The translations under genes and the position numbers were made by a program. From assembly GCA_009695405.1 (NCBI GenBank), contig SIAZ01000203.1:1-6405 (forward strand): a stretch of DNA of 6,405 nucleotides. Direction: 5' to 3'. Every line of letters begins with the position of its first letter. Position 1 is the first letter of the stretch. A model generated the notes under the pieces. The model saw nothing but the letters and a program-made list of their open reading frames with translations, did not search any database and was not told the DNA's origin. Below are positions 1 to 6,352 of this stretch, in pieces. The stretch comes from Pedosphaera sp. GTDB taxonomy: Bacteria; Verrucomicrobiota; Verrucomicrobiia; Limisphaerales; UBA9464.

Positions 1-203
1 GGAGGCGATGAAATGGGCTGGCTGCTGCTGCGGTGTTGGCTGTGTTGGATGAGTGATCCGTAGCCAGCGATCAATCGAAAGAGGATGAACACCCAGACTC
101 GCAGCAAAATCAGTCTTTGAGAGTCCCGAGCTTTGAATTCAGTGATTAGCAGTTGGATTTCAGCAAGACCACGCCGCTTCCGAGACGGTTTAATTGAGTT
201 CAT
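1..203 (-). pseudogene. tnpA: IS66 TnpA-like (Orf1) N-terminal part, apparently frameshifted
   Basis: IS66 elements carry a small accessory protein, TnpA, with an N-terminal helix-turn-helix. From the ATG at 203 the frame reads MNSIKPSRKRRGLAEIQ and continues to about residue 24. The family-like continuation (SSGLSKTDFAASLGV, then LSIDRWLR, resembling the usual SGLSxxxFCxxxGxxxxTxxRWxR pattern) lies in the -1 frame from about base 132. That frame has a stop codon immediately upstream of the match, so it cannot carry the conserved lead-in itself. One extra A in the AAA run at 132-134 would join the two parts into a continuous protein, so a single-base deletion or a sequencing error is likely. 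Both frames stay open to the window edge. No typical slippery heptamer is visible, so programmed frameshifting is unlikely but not excluded. Confidence 0.6.
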
Positions 204-234
204 TCGCTCAGGCTAAACCCAAAGAAGGCGAATT

Positions 235-263
235 GGGAACCATGGGGTTCGGCGTACGCTTAC
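235..263 (-). repeat. Terminal inverted repeat of the left IS66-like element
   Basis: This 29-bp sequence, read from 263 downward, matches 6263-6291 read upward at 27 of 29 positions. The mismatches are at repeat positions 14 and 19. The first 13 bases (GTAAGCGTACGCC) are identical in the two, and so are the last 10 (CATGGTTCCC). It marks the junction between IS DNA and the lipid kinase gene. Confidence 0.85.
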
Positions 264-502
264 AAATGAACATCAGTTTGATTCGCGCCATCGGTCGATT
301 CAATGTGGCTCGACAATTTATTCGTCTTGTTTGCGGAACTCATATTCATCACCCGCAGGTTCAGTATTTCCCCGCAACTGCTCTCGATATCGAGGCTGTG
401 CCGGCCCAGGCAGTGAGCGCAGATGGGGACTTGATTGGACGAACCCCGGTGCGAATTGAAATAAAGCCTCGAGCCATCATCTTTATTCGGTCGAGTTCGT
501 AA
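264..502 (+). pseudogene. Diacylglycerol kinase-family lipid kinase, C-terminal fragment truncated by IS66
   Basis: The frame open across 264-502 encodes about 79 residues that resemble the C-terminal beta domain of DagK/YegS/LCB5-type lipid kinases, which phosphorylate diacylglycerol or related lipids at the membrane. Visible hallmarks are a basic helical stretch followed by GTHIHHPQVQYF, an alternating strand ending in DIEAVPAQAV, and the family's DGDLIGRTPVRIEI segment (bases 422-463), which corresponds to the usual DGExxGxTP motif. The catalytic N-terminal domain (GGDGT region) is absent because IS66 DNA begins at 263. An ATG at 266 is a chance start, and the frame running back to 194 is insertion-sequence DNA. 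The N-terminal part, if kept, should lie on the far side of the IS, left of this window. The fragment cannot be a working kinase by itself. Confidence 0.72.
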
Positions 503-685
503 CGGATACCAACTAAATCAGCTCGTTTGAAAAGAAGATCCACGCGTCTCGACTTTCAAAAAAGACCCTTAGGCGTATAAGATTTTGACGTCCTACCGAG
601 GGAACAAACAGGGTGCAACCCCAATGTTCTCTTGGGAATAAAGACTCAGCCTAAAAGCGAAAAAGCGAATCAACGGTGAGGCAAA
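503..685. other. Convergent intergenic region with no recognised gene
   Basis: This 183-bp stretch separates the stop of the lipid kinase fragment from the stop of the exported protein gene on the opposite strand. It is fairly A-rich and holds only weak hairpins: a 4-bp stem at 611-621, overlapping a 5-bp stem at 620-636. Neither is followed by a U-run, so I do not call a terminator. No RNA gene or coding frame is convincing here. Confidence 0.5.
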
Positions 686-1933
686 TCAACGCGCCGCTTT
701 GCGTATAGCCCGTTCTTCTTTTGCCTGTGCTTTGAGCAAATCTGTCAGCGGCTTGGAGGGCTTAAGACCGAAGGCAGCGGCGGCCGCTTTGACCGAATCA
801 GGCCCAAATTCTTTTGAGCGTGGCATCGACTGTATCGCCAAACGCCAGTCGCGTGAGTCCGATTTCGATCGAGCTAACCAAAGAAAACCGGGTTCATCGT
901 CAGGCCAAGCAGCACCGATCGTCGTCCATAACCGGACACCTAATGTCCCAGACACAGCCTGATCGAGTGGCGGCAATTGGGCTGCTGGAAGAGGCAACTG
1001 AATTAAATTGCACGGCAGTGGTCCTTCACGCACCGAAGCGACACCGGCACCAATAAAATAGGGTGTTTCGGTTAAGAGCACCGCTAATCCTCTCCCCTTC
1101 CCTGCTAGGGTCCCCTCAAATCGCACGGCATCTAAGCTGTTGGTTTCAAATCTTAATCCGTCGCTCGGCAGAGTGACCAAAAGTGGGGCACCCGACAAAC
1201 TCGACATAGGCCAACTTCCCTTCGACAGATCAGCGGGACCTACCACCGGATAATCGACAACCTTATCCCTCATCCGCCGCCGTAAAAGCATCACCGCATC
1301 CTCTAGAGCCACCACATGATAAACCCCATCGGTCACCGGACTGGGCGGCACCAGACGAACCGTGGAGGGTGCTCCAAAAAAGCCATCTGCCGACGGTCGT
1401 GGTTTCCCTCCACTTAATCGGATCGCATGATTCAACGCCTTGACTAAAGCTTGAGCAAGAGCCTCGTTGTCCACCGCCACCCATCCATAGGGACGGTTCT
1501 TCGCACCTAGATCCTCGTTGCCACCACCCCAGACTCGGATTCCCCCGCCCCTCCCCGAATCTCCCATCCAAACTGCGTACGTCAGGCGATCTCCGGCAAA
1601 GTAAAGCCTCACATGAGTCACCTCTGGATCGAGGTCCTCAAAAGAAAACTCCGTGGTTTCTTTCATTTCTTCTCCGCCCGGAGTTCCGTCTGAGAAGATT
1701 TTTTGAATCCGAATGCGGCGCCCCAAGACGCTTCGCAATTTCATCTGGAGGCGTCCACCACCGCCGATGTTCCTAAAGTCACCGTGCTCATCTAAGGAGC
1801 GCCGGATGAAATCCATGGTATCTGGAAGTGAAGGAGTTTCTTCGCCTCTGGCCAAGAGTCCCGACAAGGCAAGAATCCAAACTAGAAAAAAAGCCCCCGG
1901 ATGCGGGTGGCTCCGGAGGCTGGGGCGGCTCAT
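686..1933 (-). CDS. Putative exported protein of unknown function, 415 aa
   Basis: I do not recognise the family. The start at 1933 is chosen over an in-frame ATG at 2068 because it gives a typical signal peptide and does not overlap the upstream gene. The N-terminus has His/Arg-rich residues 4-11, a hydrophobic core at about 14-27 (AFFLVWILAL followed by SGLL) and a plausible signal peptidase I site after A28-R29-G30. Residues 36-175 form one likely module: a helix (DTMDFIRRSLDEHG), beta-rich segments (SFEDLDPEVTHVRLYF) and an amphipathic helix (ALAQALVKALNHAIRLSGG). Residues 190-370 look like a beta-rich second part without repeats or catalytic motifs that I can name, and the tail (about 385-415) is a charged, Ala/Lys-rich helix. 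There is one cysteine in the mature part (C308) and no membrane anchor after the signal. It starts 4 bases after the glutaredoxin stop, so it is probably the last gene of the cobA-hemD operon. The periplasm or outside is the likely location. Confidence 0.75.
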   Translation of the reverse strand: MSRPSLRSHPHPGAFFLVWILALSGLLARGEETPSLPDTMDFIRRSLDEHGDFRNIGGGGRLQMKLRSVLGRRIRIQKIFSDGTPGGEEMKETTEFSFEDLDPEVTHVRLYFAGDRLTYAVWMGDSGRGGGIRVWGGGNEDLGAKNRPYGWVAVDNEALAQALVKALNHAIRLSGGKPRPSADGFFGAPSTVRLVPPSPVTDGVYHVVALEDAVMLLRRRMRDKVVDYPVVGPADLSKGSWPMSSLSGAPLLVTLPSDGLRFETNSLDAVRFEGTLAGKGRGLAVLLTETPYFIGAGVASVREGPLPCNLIQLPLPAAQLPPLDQAVSGTLGVRLWTTIGAAWPDDEPGFLWLARSKSDSRDWRLAIQSMPRSKEFGPDSVKAAAAAFGLKPSKPLTDLLKAQAKEERAIRKAAR

Positions 1934-1937
1934 TAAA

Positions 1938-2285
1938 TCAACGTTTAAAGGCCATCGGTGCTGCTTGCGGCATCTCGTGGGCGCAAGGTTGATTGATTGG
2001 AACCTCTGGAACGAGGCTGTTCTCGGACACAATGCCGTTTTGCAACAACCACGCTTCCACTTCTTCACCGCTCACATCGGCCAACATTCGCCCATTGATT
2101 TCAATCGTGGGTTGCTTGGTCTGGCCAGTCTTTTGGACCATTTCATCGAAATGTTCCGCGTGATTGATAATATCTTTTTCCGTAAAGGTGAAATCGTATT
2201 TCTTAAACACCGCACGGACACCGGCGCTCCAACCACACCACGGCTTCAAATAGGCAGTAATCGTAGGCTTCAACATAAGGGTCAT
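1938..2285 (-). CDS. Glutaredoxin-like protein with CGWS site, 115 aa
   Basis: This is a thioredoxin-fold protein of the glutaredoxin type, probably a cytoplasmic thiol-disulfide reductase or glutathione-dependent redox/iron-sulfur carrier. The first strand and active site read ITAYLKPWCGWSAG, with C17-G18-W19-S20 in the place of the classical CPYC. The second active-site cysteine is replaced by serine, as in monothiol (CGFS) glutaredoxins. The cis-proline is P59 (TKQPTIEING), and the glutathione-binding GxxxADVS-type turn is at about 65-72, followed by the last helix (GEEVEAWLLQNG). The core ends near residue 84. A Pro-rich tail of about 30 residues follows and contains a second cysteine, C101. 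The start could instead be ATG 2276 (residue 4), and neither start has a clear ribosome binding site. It lies 67 bp after cobA-hemD and 4 bp before the exported protein gene, all on the minus strand. The fold is clear. The exact substrate is not. Confidence 0.85.
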   Translation of the reverse strand: MTLMLKPTITAYLKPWCGWSAGVRAVFKKYDFTFTEKDIINHAEHFDEMVQKTGQTKQPTIEINGRMLADVSGEEVEAWLLQNGIVSENSLVPEVPINQPCAHEMPQAAPMAFKR

Positions 2286-2352
2286 TCGCTAAACCGAGAC
2301 TATCGTTCGCACGAAATGATGACAGAGGATCCACAGCACGCAACCGATAAAA

Positions 2353-3888
2353 TCATCGGAGTACTCCCTTCATCGCTCGCCCCAGTGCCGTTACCATTCC
2401 GGCAATGGAGTGCTCGCGGGCCTCGATGTCGGGCTTTAACCCCAATGCCACGAGTGCTTTGCTGGTTTCCGGACCAATGGTGAGGGTCTGCAGCCCCGGA
2501 AAACGACGTTTCAACTCCGGTAAATCAAACCGTGCATGAAAGTTCTCAACCGTCGAAGCACTGGTAAAGGTGACCCAATCCGCACCGGTCGCTAGGAGAG
2601 ATGCAGCGGCACCGGTCAAATCCTCCGTTTCAGGCTCTGTTCGATAACAGGCAACATCATCGACAATCCCTCCCAATTCTTCTAACAGTTGAGGTAATTC
2701 CGGACTGGCGACCTCGGCGCGTACGACTAAAAATCGAAGATTCTCAATGGTCTCAACCGCCGCAATCGCCGCTGAAATTTTCTTTGCCACATACTCCGAC
2801 GGCATCGCATCGACCACCAAATGCAGTTCTTTTAACTTAGACGCTGTGGCGGGACCGACCGCTGCAATCCGAATATTTCCTAGGTCACGGATATCGCGAA
2901 AGGCCTTGAAAAAATAATCAAAGAAAGACGTGACTCCATTCGGACTCGTAAAAATTAACCAATCGTAGGCACCCACACCGGCTATGCCTTCGACCAAAGC
3001 CTGCAACTCGTTCGGTGGACCAATCCGAATCGTTGGAATTTCAAGAACTTCCGCTCCAAGTTCTCTTAACTGATCGGACAATTGGGATGCTTGCTCTCGG
3101 GTCCGAGTCACTACAACTCGACGTCCGTGCATAGGGCGCTTCTCAAACCAATTCAATCGACTCCGTTCGGTCACCACCCCTCCAATCACCGTTATCGCTG
3201 GACTGCTCAAGCCCGCCTTGGTCGCAACGGCTGCTAGCCCCTCCAAGGTCCCATCCACCGACCGTTGTCGCCCGGTTGTGCCCCATTGGATCATGGCCGC
3301 TGGGGTCTTTGGATCGTTACCGCCGGCAATTAGTGCCTTAGAAATTTCCTCCACCCGCTCCACGCCCATCAATACAACCTTCGTTCCTGGCATCTTTGCC
3401 ACCAAATCCCAATCCACCGACGATTGAGCTTTATCTGGATTTTCATGTCCTGTTAACACCATAAAACTGGAACAATGATCTCGGTGGGTGAGCGGAATCC
3501 CTGCATAATTTAACGCCGCAGTGATTGAAGACACCCCCGGCACGACCTCGAAAGCAACCCCTTGCGTGGCAAGTTCAACCGCTTCCTCGCCTCCCCTGCC
3601 AAAGACATAAGGATCGCCACCTTTGAGTCGTATCACTGTTTTACCTTCCGCCGCTCGACTCACCAGCAATTGATTTAATTCCTCCTGCGAAAGCGCATGC
3701 GCCGCGGCCCTTTTTCCACCGTAAATCCGCTCAGCAGCTTTCGGCGCAAGAGCGAGTAATTCCGGATTCACCAAGGCGTCGTAAACTACCACATCGGCGC
3801 GCGCCAACACTTCAGCTCCACGCACGGTGATCAATCCCACATCGCCCGGTCCGGCACCGACCAAATAAACTTTACCCTTCGTTTTCAT
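2353..3888 (-). CDS. cobA-hemD: Fused uroporphyrinogen-III C-methyltransferase / uroporphyrinogen-III synthase (CobA-HemD), 511 aa
   Basis: This is a bifunctional cytoplasmic enzyme at the tetrapyrrole branch point. The HemD half closes hydroxymethylbilane into uroporphyrinogen III. The CobA (SUMT) half adds two SAM-derived methyl groups to make precorrin-2 for siroheme or cobalamin. The SUMT domain spans about residues 5-242. It has the N-terminal glycine motif VGAGPGD (10-16), the signature RLKGGDPYVFGRGGEE (87-102), PGVSS (117-121), AGIPLTHR (129-136), a GHE (147-149) and QWGTTGRQR (201-209). The HemD domain spans about 255-505. It opens with GRRVVVTRTREQA, and has TSPNGV (314-319), VGPATA (344-349), YRTEP (415-419), FTSASTVENF (441-450) and IGPETSKAL (471-479). 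The length and the domain order are normal for such fusions, which are known in several phyla. The start at ATG 3888 puts the glycine motif at the expected distance. It is the first gene of a probable operon; hemA, hemC or hemB are not in the window. Confidence 0.95.
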   Translation of the reverse strand: MKTKGKVYLVGAGPGDVGLITVRGAEVLARADVVVYDALVNPELLALAPKAAERIYGGKRAAAHALSQEELNQLLVSRAAEGKTVIRLKGGDPYVFGRGGEEAVELATQGVAFEVVPGVSSITAALNYAGIPLTHRDHCSSFMVLTGHENPDKAQSSVDWDLVAKMPGTKVVLMGVERVEEISKALIAGGNDPKTPAAMIQWGTTGRQRSVDGTLEGLAAVATKAGLSSPAITVIGGVVTERSRLNWFEKRPMHGRRVVVTRTREQASQLSDQLRELGAEVLEIPTIRIGPPNELQALVEGIAGVGAYDWLIFTSPNGVTSFFDYFFKAFRDIRDLGNIRIAAVGPATASKLKELHLVVDAMPSEYVAKKISAAIAAVETIENLRFLVVRAEVASPELPQLLEELGGIVDDVACYRTEPETEDLTGAAASLLATGADWVTFTSASTVENFHARFDLPELKRRFPGLQTLTIGPETSKALVALGLKPDIEAREHSIAGMVTALGRAMKGVLR

Positions 3889-4254
3889 GAGCGCTAGAGC
3901 CTAAATCCCCAACCGCTCTTCACCAAGCGCGGACATCGTAAAGAGATTTTCGTCGGTGAATTCAAAAGAGGGCATCGCAAAAAGGGTGAAGTGTCAGATC
4001 GAGTGGCTTGACCTCACTGAGCGTCTGGATCAAGGGGCAAGAATCCTAACGAAAGAACCCTAACGACACTCAGCTTGTTAGTTTGATCTGGACTGTGAGA
4101 ACTCCTCAGCCTCCTTTGTCCGAGTCAAAAACAAGGGCGATTACCTCCTCTGAAACTGATACCAGCCGGCCACTTTGAGGTGCAGAGGATACTAATTCCT
4201 GAACTTCCACTTGCCTCTCAGCCACAGGTCGCCAATCTCCGGCCCGTTTTAGCA
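3889..4254. promoter_or_regulatory. Divergent intergenic region between cobA-hemD and the aminotransferase
   Basis: This 366-bp region must hold the promoters of both divergent genes. I see no good -35/-10 pair in either direction: TTGACC at 4008-4013 has no matching -10 at normal spacing. A perfect 8-bp direct repeat, CCTAACGA, occurs at 4045-4052 and 4059-4066 (14-bp period), with a related inverted copy, TTGTTAG, at 4075-4081. This could be an operator but is unproven. A 24-codon minus-strand frame (3975 to 3901, MPSFEFTDENLF...) ends 12 bp before the cobA-hemD start. It could be a leader peptide or chance, and I do not call it a gene. No RNA gene or riboswitch is recognised. Confidence 0.4.
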
Positions 4255-5430
4255 ATGAATTACATCATTTCACGTCGTGCTGCTACGCTGTCGCCGTCCC
4301 TTACTTTAGCCATCGATTCGAAGGCGAAAGAAATGAAGGCGCGAGGCGAAGATGTTGTTGGATTTGGTGCTGGAGAACCCGACTTCGATACCCCTCAGCA
4401 TATTAAAGACGCCGCTGCGTCTGCTTTAGCTGCGGGATTTACCAAGTACACCCCCAGTTCCGGTATTCCTGAACTCCGTCAAGCCATTGCCGATAAATTC
4501 CAACGGGAAAATGGACTCTCCTATAAACCCTCTCAAATCATTGTTAGTAATGGGGGGAAACACTCCTGCTACAATGTAATCTTGGCCACTTGCCAAGAGG
4601 GCGATGAAGTGATTATTCCGGCACCTTATTGGCTCAGTTATCCAGAAATGGCCAAACTCGCTGGGGCAACTCCGGTTATTCTGGAGACCTCAGATCGTAC
4701 CGAGTTTAAGGTGTCTCCAGATCAACTTCGCGCTGCTATTACCCCTCGGACTCGACTCTTTATTCTAAATTCTCCGAGTAACCCAACCGGTTCTGTTTAT
4801 ACTCCGGATGAAGTTAAAGCTCTCGGCGATATTTGCGTCGAAAAAGGGGTGCTGATTATGAGCGACGAAATCTACGAACACCTCACCTACGACGGTGCCG
4901 TGGTAAAGAGCGTCGCGTCCTTCAGTCAGGCACACAAAGATCATACCATCATTGTTCACGGCTTTGCTAAAGCGTGGAGTATGACCGGTTGGAGACTCGG
5001 CTTCCTCGCCGCACCAGAGCCAATCGCTAAGGCCATCGATGCTCTGCAAAGCCATAGCACCAGTAACCCCTGCTCCTTCGCCCAACGGGGGGGCGTCGCC
5101 GCTCTGACTGGTTCTCAAGATCACCTCCCCGGTTGGCTCGCAGAATACGCAAATCGCCGCACCGCAGCGTGGCAAAAACTTAACGCCATGCCAGGCGTCT
5201 CCTGCGTCAATAGTCAGGGTGCTTTTTACTTGTTCCCTAATATTTCAGGGACCGGACTCAAATCCGCTGACTTCTGCTCGCGCCTTCTCGAAGAAGAAAA
5301 GGTTGCGGCTGTCCCAGGTATTGCTTTCGGTGCCGACGATTACATCCGAATCAGTTACGCCACGAGCCTCGCTAATATCGAAAAGGGGTTAGGCCGCATG
5401 GACCGTTTCGTGCACTTAAGGGCTAAATAA
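4255..5430 (+). CDS. aspC: Class I PLP-dependent aspartate-type aminotransferase, 391 aa
   Basis: This cytoplasmic fold-type I aminotransferase probably moves the amino group between aspartate and 2-oxoglutarate, and in some lineages such enzymes also use prephenate. Numbering from ATG 4255, the visible sites are GAGEPDFDTP (38-47), the segment SNGGKH with K102, the phosphate-side PYWLSYP, NSPSNPTG (172-179; N176 at the ring), MSDEIYEHL with D204 and Y207, the PLP lysine K239 in GFAKAWSMTGWRLG (PROSITE class I pattern fits), and R365 in YIRISYA for the alpha-carboxylate. The GGK lysine corresponds to the residue that binds the distal carboxylate in Thermus-type (subgroup I-beta) aspartate aminotransferases, which supports an acidic substrate. 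The length is normal. An in-frame GTG at 4180 would add 25 residues without family support, so ATG 4255 is preferred. It is transcribed divergently from cobA-hemD and converges on the PhzF gene with a 21-bp gap. Confidence 0.93.
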   Translation: MNYIISRRAATLSPSLTLAIDSKAKEMKARGEDVVGFGAGEPDFDTPQHIKDAAASALAAGFTKYTPSSGIPELRQAIADKFQRENGLSYKPSQIIVSNGGKHSCYNVILATCQEGDEVIIPAPYWLSYPEMAKLAGATPVILETSDRTEFKVSPDQLRAAITPRTRLFILNSPSNPTGSVYTPDEVKALGDICVEKGVLIMSDEIYEHLTYDGAVVKSVASFSQAHKDHTIIVHGFAKAWSMTGWRLGFLAAPEPIAKAIDALQSHSTSNPCSFAQRGGVAALTGSQDHLPGWLAEYANRRTAAWQKLNAMPGVSCVNSQGAFYLFPNISGTGLKSADFCSRLLEEEKVAAVPGIAFGADDYIRISYATSLANIEKGLGRMDRFVHLRAK

Positions 5431-5451
5431 AGTCCCTACCCCTCCGACAAA

Positions 5452-6243
5452 TCAAAGTAGGCTGCCACGCCAAACGGTGACGGCAGGTCCGCTCAATCGG
5501 ACCCGCTCACCACAGAGTTCAACCCCGACGATCCCTCCACGAGTACTAGCTTGATACCCAGTCAGCAGGGTTCGTCCTAGCTTGGCTCCCCAATAGGCTC
5601 CCAATGTTCCATGAGCCGAACCCGTCACCGGATCTTCTGCAACCCCCAACGCGGGCGCGAAAAAACGACTGATAAAATCGTATTTCGAGGAATCCGATGC
5701 AGCAGTCACTATCACTCCTCGTACTGGAATCTGATCGATAAAGGCTAGATTCGGCTTCAGTTGACGCACTGCGGTCGCGTCGGTGAGTTCGACTAATAAA
5801 TCGTCTAGACTGCGCCCACACCAAAGCACAGACTCCCCCAATGCGGCCTCTAATCCTAGAGGCATAACACTCGGCTCAGCTGGGCGGGTAGGAAAATCCA
5901 TCACAATGCGACCCTCTTGCCATTCACACTCGAGCCATCCGCTCTGGGTATGGAACCGAAGTCTTTGAGTCTTCTTCACCTCACCCATTTCCCAAAGGAC
6001 ATGAGCCGTCGCCAAGGTGGCGTGACCGCAGAGCGCCACCTCAACCACTGGGGTGAACCAGCGCAAATCCCAATTGCCGTCGATACGGCGCACCACAAAG
6101 GCGGTCTCAGCGAGATTCATTTCCGCAGCAACAGACTGCATCCAAGTCTCGGGAGCCGCTGACTTGAGAACACAAACAGCGGCTGGATTTCCTCGAAAAC
6201 ATTCCTCAGTAAAGGCGTCTACAACACAGAGCGGCACACTCAT
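5452..6243 (-). CDS. PhzF-family isomerase/epimerase-like protein, 263 aa
   Basis: The PhzF family has a two-lobed diaminopimelate-epimerase fold. PhzF itself isomerises a phenazine precursor, while most relatives have unknown substrates. The protein starts MSVPLCVVDAFTEECFRGNPAAV (family start, residues 1-23), and has the catalytic glutamate E46 in NLAETAFV. It also has RWFTPVVEVALCGHATLA (61-78), and the second-lobe signature FFAPALGVAEDPVTGSAHGTLGAYW (194-218) with D204 and G208-S209. The usual Cys or Ala after GSAH is Gly here. The C-terminus has the expected glycine-rich strand (RGGIVGVEL) and LSGPAVTVWRG. The ATG at 6243 is chosen because the family begins there. The frame stays open to 6396 only by running into insertion-sequence DNA. 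The IS66 terminus is 19 bp upstream of the start, so the native promoter is probably lost. No phenazine genes are nearby, so a phenazine role is not supported. Confidence 0.93.
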   Translation of the reverse strand: MSVPLCVVDAFTEECFRGNPAAVCVLKSAAPETWMQSVAAEMNLAETAFVVRRIDGNWDLRWFTPVVEVALCGHATLATAHVLWEMGEVKKTQRLRFHTQSGWLECEWQEGRIVMDFPTRPAEPSVMPLGLEAALGESVLWCGRSLDDLLVELTDATAVRQLKPNLAFIDQIPVRGVIVTAASDSSKYDFISRFFAPALGVAEDPVTGSAHGTLGAYWGAKLGRTLLTGYQASTRGGIVGVELCGERVRLSGPAVTVWRGSLL

Positions 6244-6262
6244 GATAATAAGGAAATCTAAC

Positions 6263-6291
6263 GTAAGCGTACGCCCAACCTCATGGTTCCC
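6263..6291 (+). repeat. Terminal inverted repeat of the right IS66-like element
   Basis: This 29-bp sequence begins GTAAGCGTACGCC at 6263 and pairs with 235-263 at 27 of 29 positions in inverted orientation. It marks the boundary between the PhzF gene's leader (up to 6262) and IS DNA. Confidence 0.85.
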
Positions 6292-6352
6292 TAGTTGCCG
6301 AAAGTAGGATATTCCGCGATCGAAGGCGGGGAAGAAAGGTCGACCGACCGGA

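Larger units (their letters stand above)
1..263 (-). mobile_element. IS66-family insertion sequence, 5' (tnpA) end, cut by window edge
   Basis: The outer end is at 263. Read inward on the minus strand it begins GTAAGCGTACGCC, which fits the GTAA-type termini known for the IS66 family, and the 29-bp terminus matches the terminus at the other edge of the window at 27 of 29 positions. About 60 bp inside this end a tnpA-like reading frame begins and runs off the window to the left, as expected for the tnpA-tnpB-tnpC order of IS66 elements. The tnpB and tnpC genes would lie beyond base 1. The element interrupts a lipid kinase gene whose C-terminal part resumes at 264. The tnpA frame is shifted, so this copy may be inactive. 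Family assignment rests on the termini plus protein resemblance recalled from memory. Confidence 0.75.

Noticed and set aside
194..502. 102-residue plus-strand frame as an intact gene
   Set aside because: The first 23 residues are translated from IS66 terminal DNA. Only the part from 264 on resembles a protein family, and that part is a fragment.
361..543. 60-residue minus-strand frame
   Set aside because: It is antisense to the lipid kinase fragment and has no recognisable motif.
611..636. Terminator or tRNA-like T-arm in the 503-685 gap
   Set aside because: The stems have only 4-5 bp and overlap each other. There is no cloverleaf and no U-tract.
1934..2068. 45-residue N-terminal extension of the exported protein
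   Set aside because: It overlaps the glutaredoxin gene in another frame and would bury the signal peptide inside the protein.
2344..2359. 5-bp hairpin (CCGAT/ATCGG) around the cobA-hemD stop codon as a terminator
   Set aside because: The stem is short, no U-run follows it on the minus strand, and the next gene is only 67 bp away in the same direction.
1713..2483. 256-residue plus-strand open frame
   Set aside because: It is antisense to the exported protein, the glutaredoxin and the end of cobA-hemD. Its translation is low-complexity in basic residues and shows no family motif.
4765..5175. 136-residue minus-strand frame inside the aminotransferase gene
   Set aside because: It is a shadow of a gene with clear catalytic motifs on the other strand.
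5431..5451. Bidirectional terminator between the convergent aminotransferase and PhzF genes
   Set aside because: The 21-bp gap contains no stable stem and no T-run in either direction.
5452..6243. Phenazine biosynthesis cluster
   Set aside because: Only a PhzF-family homolog is present. No other phz genes are nearby, and most PhzF homologs do not make phenazines.
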